From CAVVVS01 sp963751355 (GTDB lineage: Bacteria; Bacteroidota; Ignavibacteria; Ignavibacteriales; Ignavibacteriaceae), in contig CAVVVS010000046.1 of NCBI GenBank assembly GCA_963751355.1, positions 1 through 64,000 on the forward strand: a DNA stretch of 64,000 bases, read 5' to 3'. Below the pieces are notes generated by a model that was not told the origin of the DNA, made no database searches, and saw only the letters and a program-made list of their open reading frames with translations. A program made the translations under genes and the position numbers. Shown here piece after piece: positions 9,351 through 19,537 of this stretch. Position 1 is the first letter of the stretch; the number at the start of each line of letters is the position of its first letter.

Positions 9351-11345
9351 TTACTTCATTTTTAATGGACTGAATACAAGCGTTTTATTTAAATCCAAAA
9401 TTCTAGCATAAAAAGCGTAGCCGCCAAGATTATTTTCTATTTTCAGTTCAAGCTTATTCCAGCCTTTTTTCAAATGAAGCGGAATTTTATACTGATCCGG
9501 TTCGGCTATATTTACCTTTAGAAACCTGTAAATCTTATTTCCGTTTAGAAACACTTTGCTGCCGTCATCGCTGCTGAATAATAAAGGTAATGTTTGCTCC
9601 TTTGGAGAATATACGTATGTAACTGCATAACATACGATTAACTCATGAGGGTTAAATAATCCGTAAAGAGAAAAATAACCGCTTTTCGGAGTCTTGAGTA
9701 ATCTCCATTTAATTTTTTGACCGTCAAAACCCGAGTACGTTTTGGTTGTGTCAAACTCTTTTTCCGGAGGGTAAACTTTATCCAGTCCCAGTCTGTTGTT
9801 ATCTGCATCCCTTGGGTTCGGGAAGGGACCTATTACATACCATTCCGGGATAAACTCCCGATTGGGTTTCAACTTAAAAGCATCTAATCCGAGCACATAT
9901 CCTTTTGATTTTTTATTTTTACCGGAAGCAACAAATTCCAATTTAATATGATCACTTGCGGATTTTAGATCCTTTACTGTAATCTTACCTCCGGGATAAA
10001 TTTCGGAATCATATCCGTGAATTTCGCCTACTTTATTCCCGTTGTACATAATATTGACGTCACCGTAGTCCGGTCCTTTGGTATAATAAATATCAACATT
10101 GTATCGGTCTTCAATTGCCGCAGGAATTGTAATTGAGCAGCTATTAGATTTTTTTTCAAGGTTTATTTCCATCTGCTTCATGTTGCTCCAATCCGGACCG
10201 TAATCGCTCATATCCTGCACACGGCTATTAACACCTTCCCCTTGAACAGTAAGTGATTCCGCTTCGGTTACTCCTTCCGGCACAGCAACTCTAAGAGGTA
10301 TTCTTAATGATGCTTTTAGCATAGGCGGAAATTTTTCATGAGGCTCTTTTTGATACCAAAAAGCAGTACTGCTGTAATCGGCAATTTCGGAATTTTCAGC
10401 CCCGTGTTCGATAGTAAACTTTATCGATTTCTTAAAGGGAACTTGATCACCTACCATAAAACGGTATGCCGCAATTCTTGCAGCGGAATCATTTTTGATG
10501 ATCAACCCGTGATAAGGTGCCGAAAATTCACCATGACTGAAATACCAGCCGCTTGTAAAAAAATCTTCAGTACCTGTACCATTCATTGAAGGCTTTTTCT
10601 CGCCGTCGACATAAACCATTTCATCGCCCTCGAGGTACCAGAGCTGCCCGTTATAACTTTGCATGCTCATGTTTACACCAACGAACTGTCCTTCACCCTT
10701 CGCATCGAGAATTACATAATTATCTTTGCTCTTGGTTCTTAAATCCCTATGCCACCATGCATGAAAATAAGCCACATCATCCGGCAGAGGATCTTCCAGT
10801 TTTTGGTATTCTATCTGATAATAAAAGGCATATACTTCCTGTCCGGTTTGATTTACAATTTCTATTTTTGCGGATTTTTGAAAAGGCATCGGGAAATAAC
10901 AATAGTATCCGCCGCTTGTCATTCCGGTAAACTTTGAAATATATTGCTGATACTTGAAACCGGTTCCGAAAAAATCTCCAATCGGCGCTTCAACGGAAGG
11001 ATTTTTTTCACCGTCCCAATACATCTTTACTAAAATTCTTCTTAAAAAATAGGGATCACGTGAATCGATCGTTACCCAAATTCTTGTAATTACCCCGGGA
11101 CCTTTAATATCAGCTATGGTTGCAGTTTTACCGTCTTTTATTGTAATCCGGTCATTGTTTCCGCCTGTGGTATCGTAGCTGGAGACTTCTATTAATTTAC
11201 TCCTCTTTAAAAATGGGAGACCCGATGGCGAAAGAATTTTCTCAAGCTGGGATTGTGCCTGCAGTAATCCTGTAAATACAATCATAAACATAATCGAGAG
11301 AATTGCTGTATTTTTTAAAACTTTTTTGATAAATATTTTTTTCAC
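9351..11345 (-). CDS. Secreted DUF2961 / GH172-type enzyme
   Basis: 664 residues starting at a GTG (11345) with AAAGGA upstream; the signal peptide ends at GLLQAQ. Residues about 40-400 match DUF2961, now GH172, a jelly-roll fold forming oligomers: [21 protein letters not shown] and the hallmark [15 protein letters not shown] with APYHG. Characterised members act on D-arabinofuranosides and fructofuranosides. The C-terminal 200 residues add a beta-sandwich ([10 protein letters not shown] ... [12 protein letters not shown]) resembling PA14/galactose-binding modules. No sorting domain, so it is likely periplasmic. Together with the GH127 enzyme it points to an arabinose-containing polymer; the actual substrate is not fixed by the sequence. 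Confidence 0.88.
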   Translation of the reverse strand: MKKIFIKKVLKNTAILSIMFMIVFTGLLQAQSQLEKILSPSGLPFLKRSKLIEVSSYDTTGGNNDRITIKDGKTATIADIKGPGVITRIWVTIDSRDPYFLRRILVKMYWDGEKNPSVEAPIGDFFGTGFKYQQYISKFTGMTSGGYYCYFPMPFQKSAKIEIVNQTGQEVYAFYYQIEYQKLEDPLPDDVAYFHAWWHRDLRTKSKDNYVILDAKGEGQFVGVNMSMQSYNGQLWYLEGDEMVYVDGEKKPSMNGTGTEDFFTSGWYFSHGEFSAPYHGLIIKNDSAARIAAYRFMVGDQVPFKKSIKFTIEHGAENSEIADYSSTAFWYQKEPHEKFPPMLKASLRIPLRVAVPEGVTEAESLTVQGEGVNSRVQDMSDYGPDWSNMKQMEINLEKKSNSCSITIPAAIEDRYNVDIYYTKGPDYGDVNIMYNGNKVGEIHGYDSEIYPGGKITVKDLKSASDHIKLEFVASGKNKKSKGYVLGLDAFKLKPNREFIPEWYVIGPFPNPRDADNNRLGLDKVYPPEKEFDTTKTYSGFDGQKIKWRLLKTPKSGYFSLYGLFNPHELIVCYAVTYVYSPKEQTLPLLFSSDDGSKVFLNGNKIYRFLKVNIAEPDQYKIPLHLKKGWNKLELKIENNLGGYAFYARILDLNKTLVFSPLKMK

Positions 11346-11375
11346 GAATGATTCCTTTGAATAATTTGTTAAAGT

Positions 11376-14150
11376 TTATCTTAATAAAATCATTTTTTTA
11401 ACCGATTGAAATTCACTACAGGTTAATTTATAAAAGTAGATGCCGGAAGATACATCATTGCCGTATTCATCTTTTCCATTCCAGCTAATTGTGTATTCAC
11501 CTTTCTCTTTAGAACTGTTAACAAGCTCTTTTACCCTTTGCCCAAGTGCGTTAAAAATTGTTATATGAATGTTTGAAGCATGCGCAACGAAATATTTGAT
11601 GTCTGTTTTCGGGTTAAAAGGATTCGGGTAATTTTGGAAAAGGCGGAAGCTGTTTAGCAAAGCATCTTTCTTTGTTTTTTTAACATCAACGGTACCGCCT
11701 ATTTTGAAGTAAGCAAAGCTATACTGATCAAATGTTGCGGCGTACTGGTGCGAATCGTTATTTACTTGAGTATAATATACATTCAGACCCACACTATCAC
11801 CGGGCTGTAAATCAATCCCTGCATAAGAATTCCTGGGAATCGCCATTTCAATTTGAATAACCGGGTACTTTGTATTTACTTTCAAATCAACATTTGCTGG
11901 GTTAATTACTCTGCGGTGAAACTGCTGCTGATAGTTTGGATCATCATCCCACATACCACCTGCGCCGCCGTTATTCAAGCTGTAAGTTTTAACTGTCGGA
12001 CTTGCATCCCAAGAATGGAATGATAAAAAACCTCCTTGAGAAATATTAATTTTCATATCGGTATTTCCCGCTCCCCACCACCAACCGTCGCCTTGAAAGT
12101 CAAATTGCAGTTCAGGGATTCCAATATTCGGAAGATATAACGCAATATATAAAGAATCGGAATCATAATTCATAAATAACTTTGGTGCATATTTTTTATT
12201 CGTGTAGTCAACAGTATCATCAATCATCGACCAGTCTTTTTCAATAGTACCGTCTATTTTAGGAGTATATTTTTTAATCACGGATGTCACAGGGTATCGA
12301 GGATAAGCATCTTTACCGTCTTCAACTCCGTCATGATCGGTATCCTTTGAGTTTGGATTACTTCCTGTAAAAGTTCCGTTTACCGCTTCTTCTTTATCCG
12401 TTAATCCGTCTCCGTCGGTGTCTTTCAATTTTGAACTGCTTCCGAAGCGCGACTCATCAAGTGCGACTAAAGAATCATTATCGGGAAATCCGTCATTATC
12501 GGAATCTACCGTTTCATAAATATCTCCCCAGTTTGGGTACAAATCTTCATATGCTTTGAAGGTTCTGAACATTTTTGCTTGAAAATCAAATTGTTCACCG
12601 CAAGCTACAGGGAACTCCCACGGATGATCACCGTGATACATTTCGGGATGACCGTTAGCATTGTACAAGGCATCAATAGCATGTTGAACTTCATGAACGA
12701 ATACCCATGTTAAGCCGTAATACACATCAGGATTATCACCCGGGTAGATTACACCGGTTCCGACAGGCCACTGAATTTGAGAAAATCCGGTTTCGCGTGA
12801 GGGTCCGGGCAAAGGTAAATTTTGAACACCATATGACCAATATCCGTTCATCGCTGTCGAAACTCTGAATATTATATCGTATTGAGTATTCATGACACCC
12901 ATTTCAGCAAGATCATTAGCTGTTTTGAGCATACTTCCCCATGAATCATTCGGATCGGGAAATGTTTCATATTTATCGATCGGGATGTAGAAAAACTGCA
13001 CGTTTAATTTCATACCGGAATTTCGCCAGTAGAATAATTTCGATAATTTAATTGAGTTTTTAATCTTTTGCACATCCGAATTAGAGATGGTACCGCGATT
13101 AGTGTTTTTATAAATAACTACTACTATCTTCAAATTAGCATATGTATAAAGTCCATTAGTTGAACTAATTGTCGTTACAGGTACTTCACCAGAAATTCCA
13201 ACTTCCGTCTTATCGTCGAATCTTGCTGCTACTTTATAATAATATTTCGTACCGGGAGTAAGTCTTGAATCTATGTATGTGGTATCAAGTCCGTTAAAAC
13301 CGGCGGGAGTTCCATAAGTTCCGTTTTCCGTTCTTCTGTAAATGTCGTAGCCTCTTACCGGTTTTAAATTATTAATTAATGAATTCCATTTCAGTTTTAC
13401 ATTTGTAGCAGTTGATACTGCGGTTAAATTCTCGATAGTACCCATCAATTCATTGACTTCCTTAGAATGAGCACTTAAGATACCCTGGTTTGATTTAGCA
13501 AAAACTATATAGCCGTATTTTTCCCTCGGCTGAACGGATGTATCATTAAATGATGAGTCTGTTATATTTTCGGCAACTCTTTTGTACAATTTTCTAAACT
13601 CTCCGTTAGCCAAAGTATCAAACAATGAACGCCTGTAGATCTCGTATGTAAGACCACTAACAAAATTCCAGCTAATTGTTCTGGAATTATCGTTATTTTT
13701 TTTCATCATTACATTTTGTGGCGGAACCGGGATATCTTCTTTATGAAGCGTTAAGCTCAAAGGAAACCTGTTCCAGGGAATTCCGGTTACCGAGTCTATT
13801 AATACACCCTGTTCGCCTGTAACCTGACAAGTAAATATTGTATAGACAGTATCACCATCTCTTATTCCCGGTAAAGTAAAATTAGCCAACTCAATTCCGA
13901 ATGTTCCGTTACCCGCAATATTAGCATCACCAGAAGGATTCCACCGCGGTGATTCTTCAGTTAATATTCTGCTTGTATCCCCGTTCAGAAAAGTTATAAA
14001 CGAACTATTCGGCGGAACGTGATTGCAAGCGGTATTATCGGAATGGTATACGAAATTTTTATAATAAACTGAATCCGCTGTTTGAGCGTATAATCCGTTA
14101 AAACAAAAAAATATTCCGTACGCAAACAGTATTAATTTCCTCAATAACAC
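11376..14150 (-). CDS. T9SS-secreted HExxH metallopeptidase-like multidomain protein
   Basis: 924 residues with a signal peptide (GLYAQ). Order: the shared ACNH/SPRW/GNGTFG module (about 33-130); a fibronectin-III-like domain with EIYRR; a second Fn3 (about 235-325); a presumed peptidase domain with HEVQH at 486-490 (H486, E487, H490); thrombospondin-3-like calcium repeats (DSDNDGFPD, DTDGDGLTDKEEA, DTDHDGVEDG, about 545-625); a CBM9-like beta-sandwich; and a type A sorting domain (QNYPNPFNPKTDIKY ... KKMILLR). The GTG at 14150 lies only two bases after an AAGG box. A TTG two codons later (14144) has better spacing and may be the true start. The substrate is unknown. It shares the N-terminal half plan with the 14195-16606 protein. 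Confidence 0.8.
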   Translation of the reverse strand: MLLRKLILFAYGIFFCFNGLYAQTADSVYYKNFVYHSDNTACNHVPPNSSFITFLNGDTSRILTEESPRWNPSGDANIAGNGTFGIELANFTLPGIRDGDTVYTIFTCQVTGEQGVLIDSVTGIPWNRFPLSLTLHKEDIPVPPQNVMMKKNNDNSRTISWNFVSGLTYEIYRRSLFDTLANGEFRKLYKRVAENITDSSFNDTSVQPREKYGYIVFAKSNQGILSAHSKEVNELMGTIENLTAVSTATNVKLKWNSLINNLKPVRGYDIYRRTENGTYGTPAGFNGLDTTYIDSRLTPGTKYYYKVAARFDDKTEVGISGEVPVTTISSTNGLYTYANLKIVVVIYKNTNRGTISNSDVQKIKNSIKLSKLFYWRNSGMKLNVQFFYIPIDKYETFPDPNDSWGSMLKTANDLAEMGVMNTQYDIIFRVSTAMNGYWSYGVQNLPLPGPSRETGFSQIQWPVGTGVIYPGDNPDVYYGLTWVFVHEVQHAIDALYNANGHPEMYHGDHPWEFPVACGEQFDFQAKMFRTFKAYEDLYPNWGDIYETVDSDNDGFPDNDSLVALDESRFGSSSKLKDTDGDGLTDKEEAVNGTFTGSNPNSKDTDHDGVEDGKDAYPRYPVTSVIKKYTPKIDGTIEKDWSMIDDTVDYTNKKYAPKLFMNYDSDSLYIALYLPNIGIPELQFDFQGDGWWWGAGNTDMKINISQGGFLSFHSWDASPTVKTYSLNNGGAGGMWDDDPNYQQQFHRRVINPANVDLKVNTKYPVIQIEMAIPRNSYAGIDLQPGDSVGLNVYYTQVNNDSHQYAATFDQYSFAYFKIGGTVDVKKTKKDALLNSFRLFQNYPNPFNPKTDIKYFVAHASNIHITIFNALGQRVKELVNSSKEKGEYTISWNGKDEYGNDVSSGIYFYKLTCSEFQSVKKMILLR

Positions 14151-14194
14151 AACCTTATGTTTTTTTGAACAAGAATAGATTTAGTTAATATTTT

Positions 14195-16606
14195 TTATTT
14201 GAGTAAAATCATTTTTTTACTTAAACTTTTTCCTACGGCTTTTAATCGATATAAATATATTCCCGAAGGCACTGCAAGACCATCATTATTTTTCCCATCC
14301 CACATTACCGAATAAGTGCCTGTTCTTTGTTCTGAATTCACTAAATTTTTTACTAAACCGCCTAGGGCATCAAAAATTTTAAGAGATACTCTCCCATTTT
14401 GTGAGAGGCTGTAATTTATTGTCGTTGTGGGATTAAACGGATTAGGATAATTCTGCGCCAAATCAAAATTTTTAGGAGCATTATCTTTTTTATTTACCGA
14501 AACATCCGTAGGAGTAATTAAATGAACCTTAACTTTATAAGAAGCAAATTGAGTATTTCCTCTCCAATAAGCCATGTTAAAATTAGCAACAGAAATAAAA
14601 GTATATCCAACCTTACCGTTGAAAAAAATCCGCAATATTGCAATCGAATTCGATTCTCCGTATGTATGTACTATTTTTCCATCCTTCGAAAATGGGCAGC
14701 GTCCCACGAGTACGTCACCGGCAGAATCGGCGGTAAAGTCTAGATCGGGTATATTATCAAAATATTTACCGTACCATTCACCGGATTTCCCCGACGCCTG
14801 AAAAACTTTTACATTGGCACCCGGCAAGGGATTTCCGGATTCATCTTCTATTTGCAATTGGTTTTGAGCCGGCAAATCCTGCATAAATACGCCGATATTT
14901 CCGGGTGCATTGTAATTACCGAGCGTTGCCCTGTCCCCTGTTATTAAATTTAACGCTCCGGCACTATACCTGCCTATATATGTATACTGACCGTTCATTA
15001 ATCCAAGATACGGAGTAGTATACACCATGTTCCCTGTCAGCGGCATATATGAAGTTCCGGAAATAAATTGACCGTTCTCTTTAATTCCTACAGTACTACC
15101 TTTACCGTCATCGCTGACATTAAAACCATAAACATCAATCAAATAACGTGCATGCCCGAGTTCATGCAGTAATGAACCTTCAAAATAAAATGCATTATTT
15201 GTTGAAATACTAGAATGGTTTTTATAAAAATCATTGTTCAATAGTGTAGCAGGGAATCCCCATTGTAAGTCGATTGTTCTATCACTCATATTAGGATCGT
15301 TTGTTGGTAAACCTCCAGCCAGGGGTAATGATCCATCCGGTACAACCGTGATTTTATCTATCCGGATTCTATCGATAACACCATTGGGAGTTTCAGGATA
15401 TATTGCATTTGCAAACATTTTATTCCATGTGCTAACATGCCGCTGTGCCCAGTCCTCCCAACAATTTGAATGTACTCCCAAATCCTTTTGATATTTCCTG
15501 AAATAATCGTACACACTTTGCTCAACATAAAAGCCGGCACCAATTGCATTAGTATAAATCATTAAAGAATTGTTTTGTTCTTCCTCTTCAGGAATTAAGT
15601 TGTGAGGGTCAATTTCTATTTCAACAGTATGTCTGCTGAATGTCCATTTCCACGGATAATTAATATCAACGGCAGATTCAGCAGGAATAGCAACTGTACC
15701 TGAATCAACAGCTGTACTATCAAGATACCATATATACTGTACAGCTGGTAAATTTTTGCCCGACCAATTTTTAACATGTGCCTGCCAGGTAACTGTTGAA
15801 CCTACAGCGGGCCATCCTTCCGTAGAAGGTTCATTGCTTCCCCATGTGTAATCTATCCGCGGAAATCTTGCTATATACCCGATTGTAAGATCTGCACCGG
15901 GCGGGGCATTTTCATTTACCTCTTTGGAGTGTGAACTTATTACACCTTCACCGTTTACTGCATAAATTATATAACCGTATTTTTCGTTTATTTGAGCCGT
16001 AGAATCAGTGAAACTGTCTCCGCTTAAATTCTTTTTCATTCTGCTATAAAGCATTCTTTGTTCACCGCCAGGAAGTACATCGCTGTACACACGCCTATAA
16101 ATATTATAAGTGATGCCCTGTTCTTTTGTCCAGATAATTGTTCTAAAGCCTGAAGTGCTGTCATAAATGAGGCTGACATCCTGCGGAGGTGCCGGAAGAT
16201 TTACTTTTTTCAATTGCAAAAACTGAGGAAAGGCAACAAATGGAACCGACGAAACAGAATCACTTAAAATAGCTTGTTCGCCTGTAACATTACAGGTAAA
16301 CCTTATAAACACACTATCGCCCGAGGTAAGAGAAGGATTGATAAAATTTCCTAGTTCAACTCCGAATGTACCATTACCACTTATATTCGGATCGCCTCCC
16401 GTATCCCATCTGGGTGCATTTTCAATTAATATACTGCTTTCATCATCGTTCAAGTATGCTGTAAAGGTTGCGTCGGGTGATTTATGAGTACATGCATTCC
16501 CATCTGCATGATTTACAAAATTTTTAAAGTAACTGGACTGATTAGACTGTGAAAAGACTAAAAAACTTATAGAAATAAATAGTATGCATGTCCATATTAT
16601 TCTCAT
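14195..16606 (-). CDS. T9SS-secreted HExxH metallopeptidase-like protein with CARDB-like domain
   Basis: 803 residues with a signal peptide ending near LVFSQ. Residues about 28-125 hold the shared ACTHKSP/APRW/GNGTFGVELGNF module, followed by an Fn3-like domain (NIYRR). A CARDB-like domain follows (WYLDSTAVDSGTV, EEEEQNNSL, about 240-350). The presumed peptidase domain carries HELGHARYLID at 481-491. H481, E482, H485 and D491 fit the spacing of a metzincin HExxHxxxxxD site, though the usual glycine is Tyr. The C-terminus is a type A sorting domain (QNYPNPFNPTTTINY ... KKMILLK). The ATG at 16606 has AAGGA upstream. It lies 44 bp upstream of its related neighbour at 14150. Proteolytic activity is inferred only from the motif. 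Confidence 0.8.
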   Translation of the reverse strand: MRIIWTCILFISISFLVFSQSNQSSYFKNFVNHADGNACTHKSPDATFTAYLNDDESSILIENAPRWDTGGDPNISGNGTFGVELGNFINPSLTSGDSVFIRFTCNVTGEQAILSDSVSSVPFVAFPQFLQLKKVNLPAPPQDVSLIYDSTSGFRTIIWTKEQGITYNIYRRVYSDVLPGGEQRMLYSRMKKNLSGDSFTDSTAQINEKYGYIIYAVNGEGVISSHSKEVNENAPPGADLTIGYIARFPRIDYTWGSNEPSTEGWPAVGSTVTWQAHVKNWSGKNLPAVQYIWYLDSTAVDSGTVAIPAESAVDINYPWKWTFSRHTVEIEIDPHNLIPEEEEQNNSLMIYTNAIGAGFYVEQSVYDYFRKYQKDLGVHSNCWEDWAQRHVSTWNKMFANAIYPETPNGVIDRIRIDKITVVPDGSLPLAGGLPTNDPNMSDRTIDLQWGFPATLLNNDFYKNHSSISTNNAFYFEGSLLHELGHARYLIDVYGFNVSDDGKGSTVGIKENGQFISGTSYMPLTGNMVYTTPYLGLMNGQYTYIGRYSAGALNLITGDRATLGNYNAPGNIGVFMQDLPAQNQLQIEDESGNPLPGANVKVFQASGKSGEWYGKYFDNIPDLDFTADSAGDVLVGRCPFSKDGKIVHTYGESNSIAILRIFFNGKVGYTFISVANFNMAYWRGNTQFASYKVKVHLITPTDVSVNKKDNAPKNFDLAQNYPNPFNPTTTINYSLSQNGRVSLKIFDALGGLVKNLVNSEQRTGTYSVMWDGKNNDGLAVPSGIYLYRLKAVGKSLSKKMILLK

Positions 16607-16632
16607 GTAAATCCTTCACTTTAACCCTTTAC

Positions 16633-17553
16633 TTAAAAGCCTACTCCAATACCGATTCTGTTAGCCACTCCCAGAAGACCGTATTTACTGTATGAGTAAT
16701 CAACTCTTAAGTCCATATCCGAAATATTAAGTCTTACCCCTCCGCCGAAAGTAAACGTAGCTACATCGTAATTGAGTTTATAACCTCCTCTGGCAAAGAA
16801 CTCATTCTCAAAATTCCATTCAATTCCCGCCTGTGCTAATGGTTTACCGTCATTAGGTTTTAATGCGGACAAACTGACAATAACTTTTTGATTGTCACCA
16901 TCTATAGCGTTTATGGATGCACCGAAGTTAAATGCCGTAGGTAATGGATATGACTCATTGACAAATTTAACATTGGAACCAAAATTAGTGATTGACATAG
17001 CAAATTTAAATTCTCTGAAATCGGCAGTGTACATAGTTGCAATATCTACTGAAACAGCATCTGCAGTGAAATTTTTATATAAGGCAAGATTTATGTAACT
17101 GACGGTAGCCCCGATAGTAACATGATCGGTAAAGTGCCTTGCATAGCTAAGTCCGAAACGATAATTTCCGGCATAAAATGTTTCCCCGGTTCCGTCGGGT
17201 TGAAGAGGTGTTCTAACTTTCATTGCATCAGTGTACAAAGCCGTTGCCGATACTCCGAAGGTCCCAATATCCCCGAAATTGTGGGCTGCCGCAACAAAAT
17301 CATGATTTATTCCTGCAAACCAGAAGTTATGGTTAAAAACCACATCGGTGCCTTTTATCCATGGAAGTGCTGCTGCATTATAATAGGTAGCTTCAGCACC
17401 CTGCACAACCGATATGTAGGCATCACCCATAGCTGTACCGCGCGGGCTGATTCCTATTTTTAAAAACTGTGCATCTGTACTCCCGGGTCGTGAGTACTGT
17501 GCAAATAAAACGGCAGGTAAAAAAGTTAATATGGTTATCCACTTTTTAATCAT
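16633..17553 (-). CDS. PorV/PorQ-family outer-membrane protein
   Basis: 306 residues. The signal peptide ends at VLFAQ. The N-terminal block (FLKIGISPRGTAMGDAY, EATYYNAAALPW) is the hallmark of the PorV/PorQ family of FadL-like 14-strand barrels. The rest is alternating beta-strands ending in IGIGVGF with an aromatic last residue, as outer-membrane barrels do. PorV shuttles T9SS cargo at the outer membrane in Bacteroidota. The neighbours here are T9SS cargo proteins and a TonB receptor, so this may be a cluster-specific PorV-like shuttle or accessory barrel, not the core machine. It ends the run of genes that starts at 21331, with 188 bp of non-coding DNA between it and the next gene upstream. 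Confidence 0.85.
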   Translation of the reverse strand: MIKKWITILTFLPAVLFAQYSRPGSTDAQFLKIGISPRGTAMGDAYISVVQGAEATYYNAAALPWIKGTDVVFNHNFWFAGINHDFVAAAHNFGDIGTFGVSATALYTDAMKVRTPLQPDGTGETFYAGNYRFGLSYARHFTDHVTIGATVSYINLALYKNFTADAVSVDIATMYTADFREFKFAMSITNFGSNVKFVNESYPLPTAFNFGASINAIDGDNQKVIVSLSALKPNDGKPLAQAGIEWNFENEFFARGGYKLNYDVATFTFGGGVRLNISDMDLRVDYSYSKYGLLGVANRIGIGVGF

Positions 17554-17741
17554 ATGTCAATTCCAATTTTGGTTTATAAGTGAATCAAAAAACATTTACT
17601 TTATGAGATATTTCTAATAAACTCTGATTATATAAACGAACTTAGAAAAAGCATTATTAACGAACAGATTTTATGTTTACATAAGTTCATGATTCGAGAA
17701 TTTCAAATTACCTTTTCAATAAATACATTATTAGAGACACC

Positions 17742-19517
17742 TTATTTTATTATTACAAATTTTCCAACTTGAACTTTTCCGTTAGTCAGATCTTGAACTG
17801 TATATAAATATATACCACTTGAAACTGCTTGTCCTACATGAGAAGTCATATTCCAATCTTCATAACCCTTTTCCGCATTATTATGTTCAATTGAATAAAT
17901 AAAATCTCCTGCCAGAGAATAGATTTTAATTTCACAATGTTCCGGCAGATTTATAAATTGAATTCTTCTATCCTGTTCCATCCAGGTTTCTCTGGTTCCC
18001 TGAGGTTTTTCCCATGGAGGATTATAAGAATAATATGCTATATCACCTCTATAAGGATTAGGAACTACAGCGACTTCGCCCACTGTCTTTGGCGGTGCAG
18101 TACCCGGTACAACTGTTTTTGCATTTGAGAATACACTAGACTCTTGAGAAGGAAAATTAATTGAGGTATCTTTCTTTGAAAAAGCAGTAACCGAATAATA
18201 GTAATCGAAATTATTCAGTAAGCCTTTATCAACATATTGATGTGTCAGTCCTGTTTCATTTCCGTAACCATCATTCACTACATCATATTCTCCTAATAAT
18301 GTCCACGGTCCGGAAGCACTTTGAGTACTTTTATAAACTCTGTATCCTTCGAATGGATTTTTAATACTGTCACCTCTATAAGGATCAGTATAAGTCTCGG
18401 GGTTAACATCTCCGGGTTGGGGAGTCCAATCAAGTATAATTTCATGATTCATGGTTTTAACTTTCAAAGGAGGTACCGGCGGCGGAGAAGGGACTTTAAA
18501 ATCCTGATCGACAAGCCAGTTTAAAGTTTTGGCATTCGCTAATTCACCGTCGAGTCCATAGCCTAATATTTCTCCTATTTGAAAGTGCAATGTATCCCCC
18601 GCATCGAGATTAAAAGGACCGAATGCAATCATGCCCTGAGAGCCTATATGATCTTGTTGATCCTGCATTATTTGTCCTGATGCCATTTGTTTGTAACGTA
18701 ATACATCATCAGACGGTGGTGCACCCATCCCTTGTCCCGGATACCAATTAAATGTCCATTTTATTGAATCTGCAGGAATATTTTTCGGGGGGAATACCTT
18801 AATTCCAATCGGACTCACTGTTCCGTCACAATCCTCACCGTCATCTAATTGAACCATCAAATGTCTGTCAGGATAATAAGTACTCCAGTCATCTAAAGCA
18901 AAAACAAAGCCGGCATCGGGATGCCCTATATTTCCGTCTAGCCAATAAGCCAGATAAACTTTTTTCAAATTATCCTTTTTAGCAATTACATTGAAGTTAT
19001 AAACTATCATCTGATTTAAAGGAGGTGATGCCCAGGCGTAACTTGATTGGATTACTTCAACATGAAGAGGTGTGTGAGATGCTACATTTAACAGATTATC
19101 ATCACTATATCTGCATACAAAATCCTGATCGGAAACACCCACATAGTTATGCCAGTAAGGAATATTCATTGTGTCATTTTTCGGCACTACCCAAATCGAA
19201 TCCCATGGTTCTGCAGTTGGATAAAATTCAAAGCCGGAATTCCAGCTAGTGGTACACGATACCGAAGTATCTCCTGTGCTTTCATCAATAGCCCCAACCC
19301 AGATTCCTCCTTCACCAACATGTTCTATATAACTGCCGGGAGGGAATTCACAATATATTAAGCCAGGATAATCTGTTCCCGCACGCCAAAGTGTTCCCAT
19401 GTTGGTGATTAACTGATGTACTTGTCCTATTTTCGTTACTTTATAGTCCAGATGAGTTTTTTGCGGATAAACCTGGACGGCAAGAAACAGAACCAATATT
19501 ATTAGTAATTTTTTCAT
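17742..19517 (-). CDS. Secreted paired paralogue A, divergent T9SS-like C-terminal domain
   Basis: 591 residues with a signal peptide (LAVQVYPQ). The large N-terminal region is unknown, with motifs such as YPGLIYCEFPPGS, SDQDFVCRY and the ALDDWS block. Residues about 350-470 form an Fn3-like domain (DWTPQPGDVNPE, YRVYKSTQSA). The C-terminal 110 residues start VVPNPYRGD and end GQAVSSGIYLYTVQD ... KFVIIK. That is the outline of a T9SS sorting domain, but with VVPNPYRGD in place of QNYPNPFNP and an insert (WMEQDRRIQFINLP). It is similar over its full length to the next gene upstream (19538-21331), with 20 bp between them. Function is unknown; position beside the TonB receptor and PorV-like barrel suggests surface glycan capture. 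Confidence 0.75.
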   Translation of the reverse strand: MKKLLIILVLFLAVQVYPQKTHLDYKVTKIGQVHQLITNMGTLWRAGTDYPGLIYCEFPPGSYIEHVGEGGIWVGAIDESTGDTSVSCTTSWNSGFEFYPTAEPWDSIWVVPKNDTMNIPYWHNYVGVSDQDFVCRYSDDNLLNVASHTPLHVEVIQSSYAWASPPLNQMIVYNFNVIAKKDNLKKVYLAYWLDGNIGHPDAGFVFALDDWSTYYPDRHLMVQLDDGEDCDGTVSPIGIKVFPPKNIPADSIKWTFNWYPGQGMGAPPSDDVLRYKQMASGQIMQDQQDHIGSQGMIAFGPFNLDAGDTLHFQIGEILGYGLDGELANAKTLNWLVDQDFKVPSPPPVPPLKVKTMNHEIILDWTPQPGDVNPETYTDPYRGDSIKNPFEGYRVYKSTQSASGPWTLLGEYDVVNDGYGNETGLTHQYVDKGLLNNFDYYYSVTAFSKKDTSINFPSQESSVFSNAKTVVPGTAPPKTVGEVAVVPNPYRGDIAYYSYNPPWEKPQGTRETWMEQDRRIQFINLPEHCEIKIYSLAGDFIYSIEHNNAEKGYEDWNMTSHVGQAVSSGIYLYTVQDLTNGKVQVGKFVIIK

Positions 19518-19537
19518 CCTAAACTATTTATCCCTTA

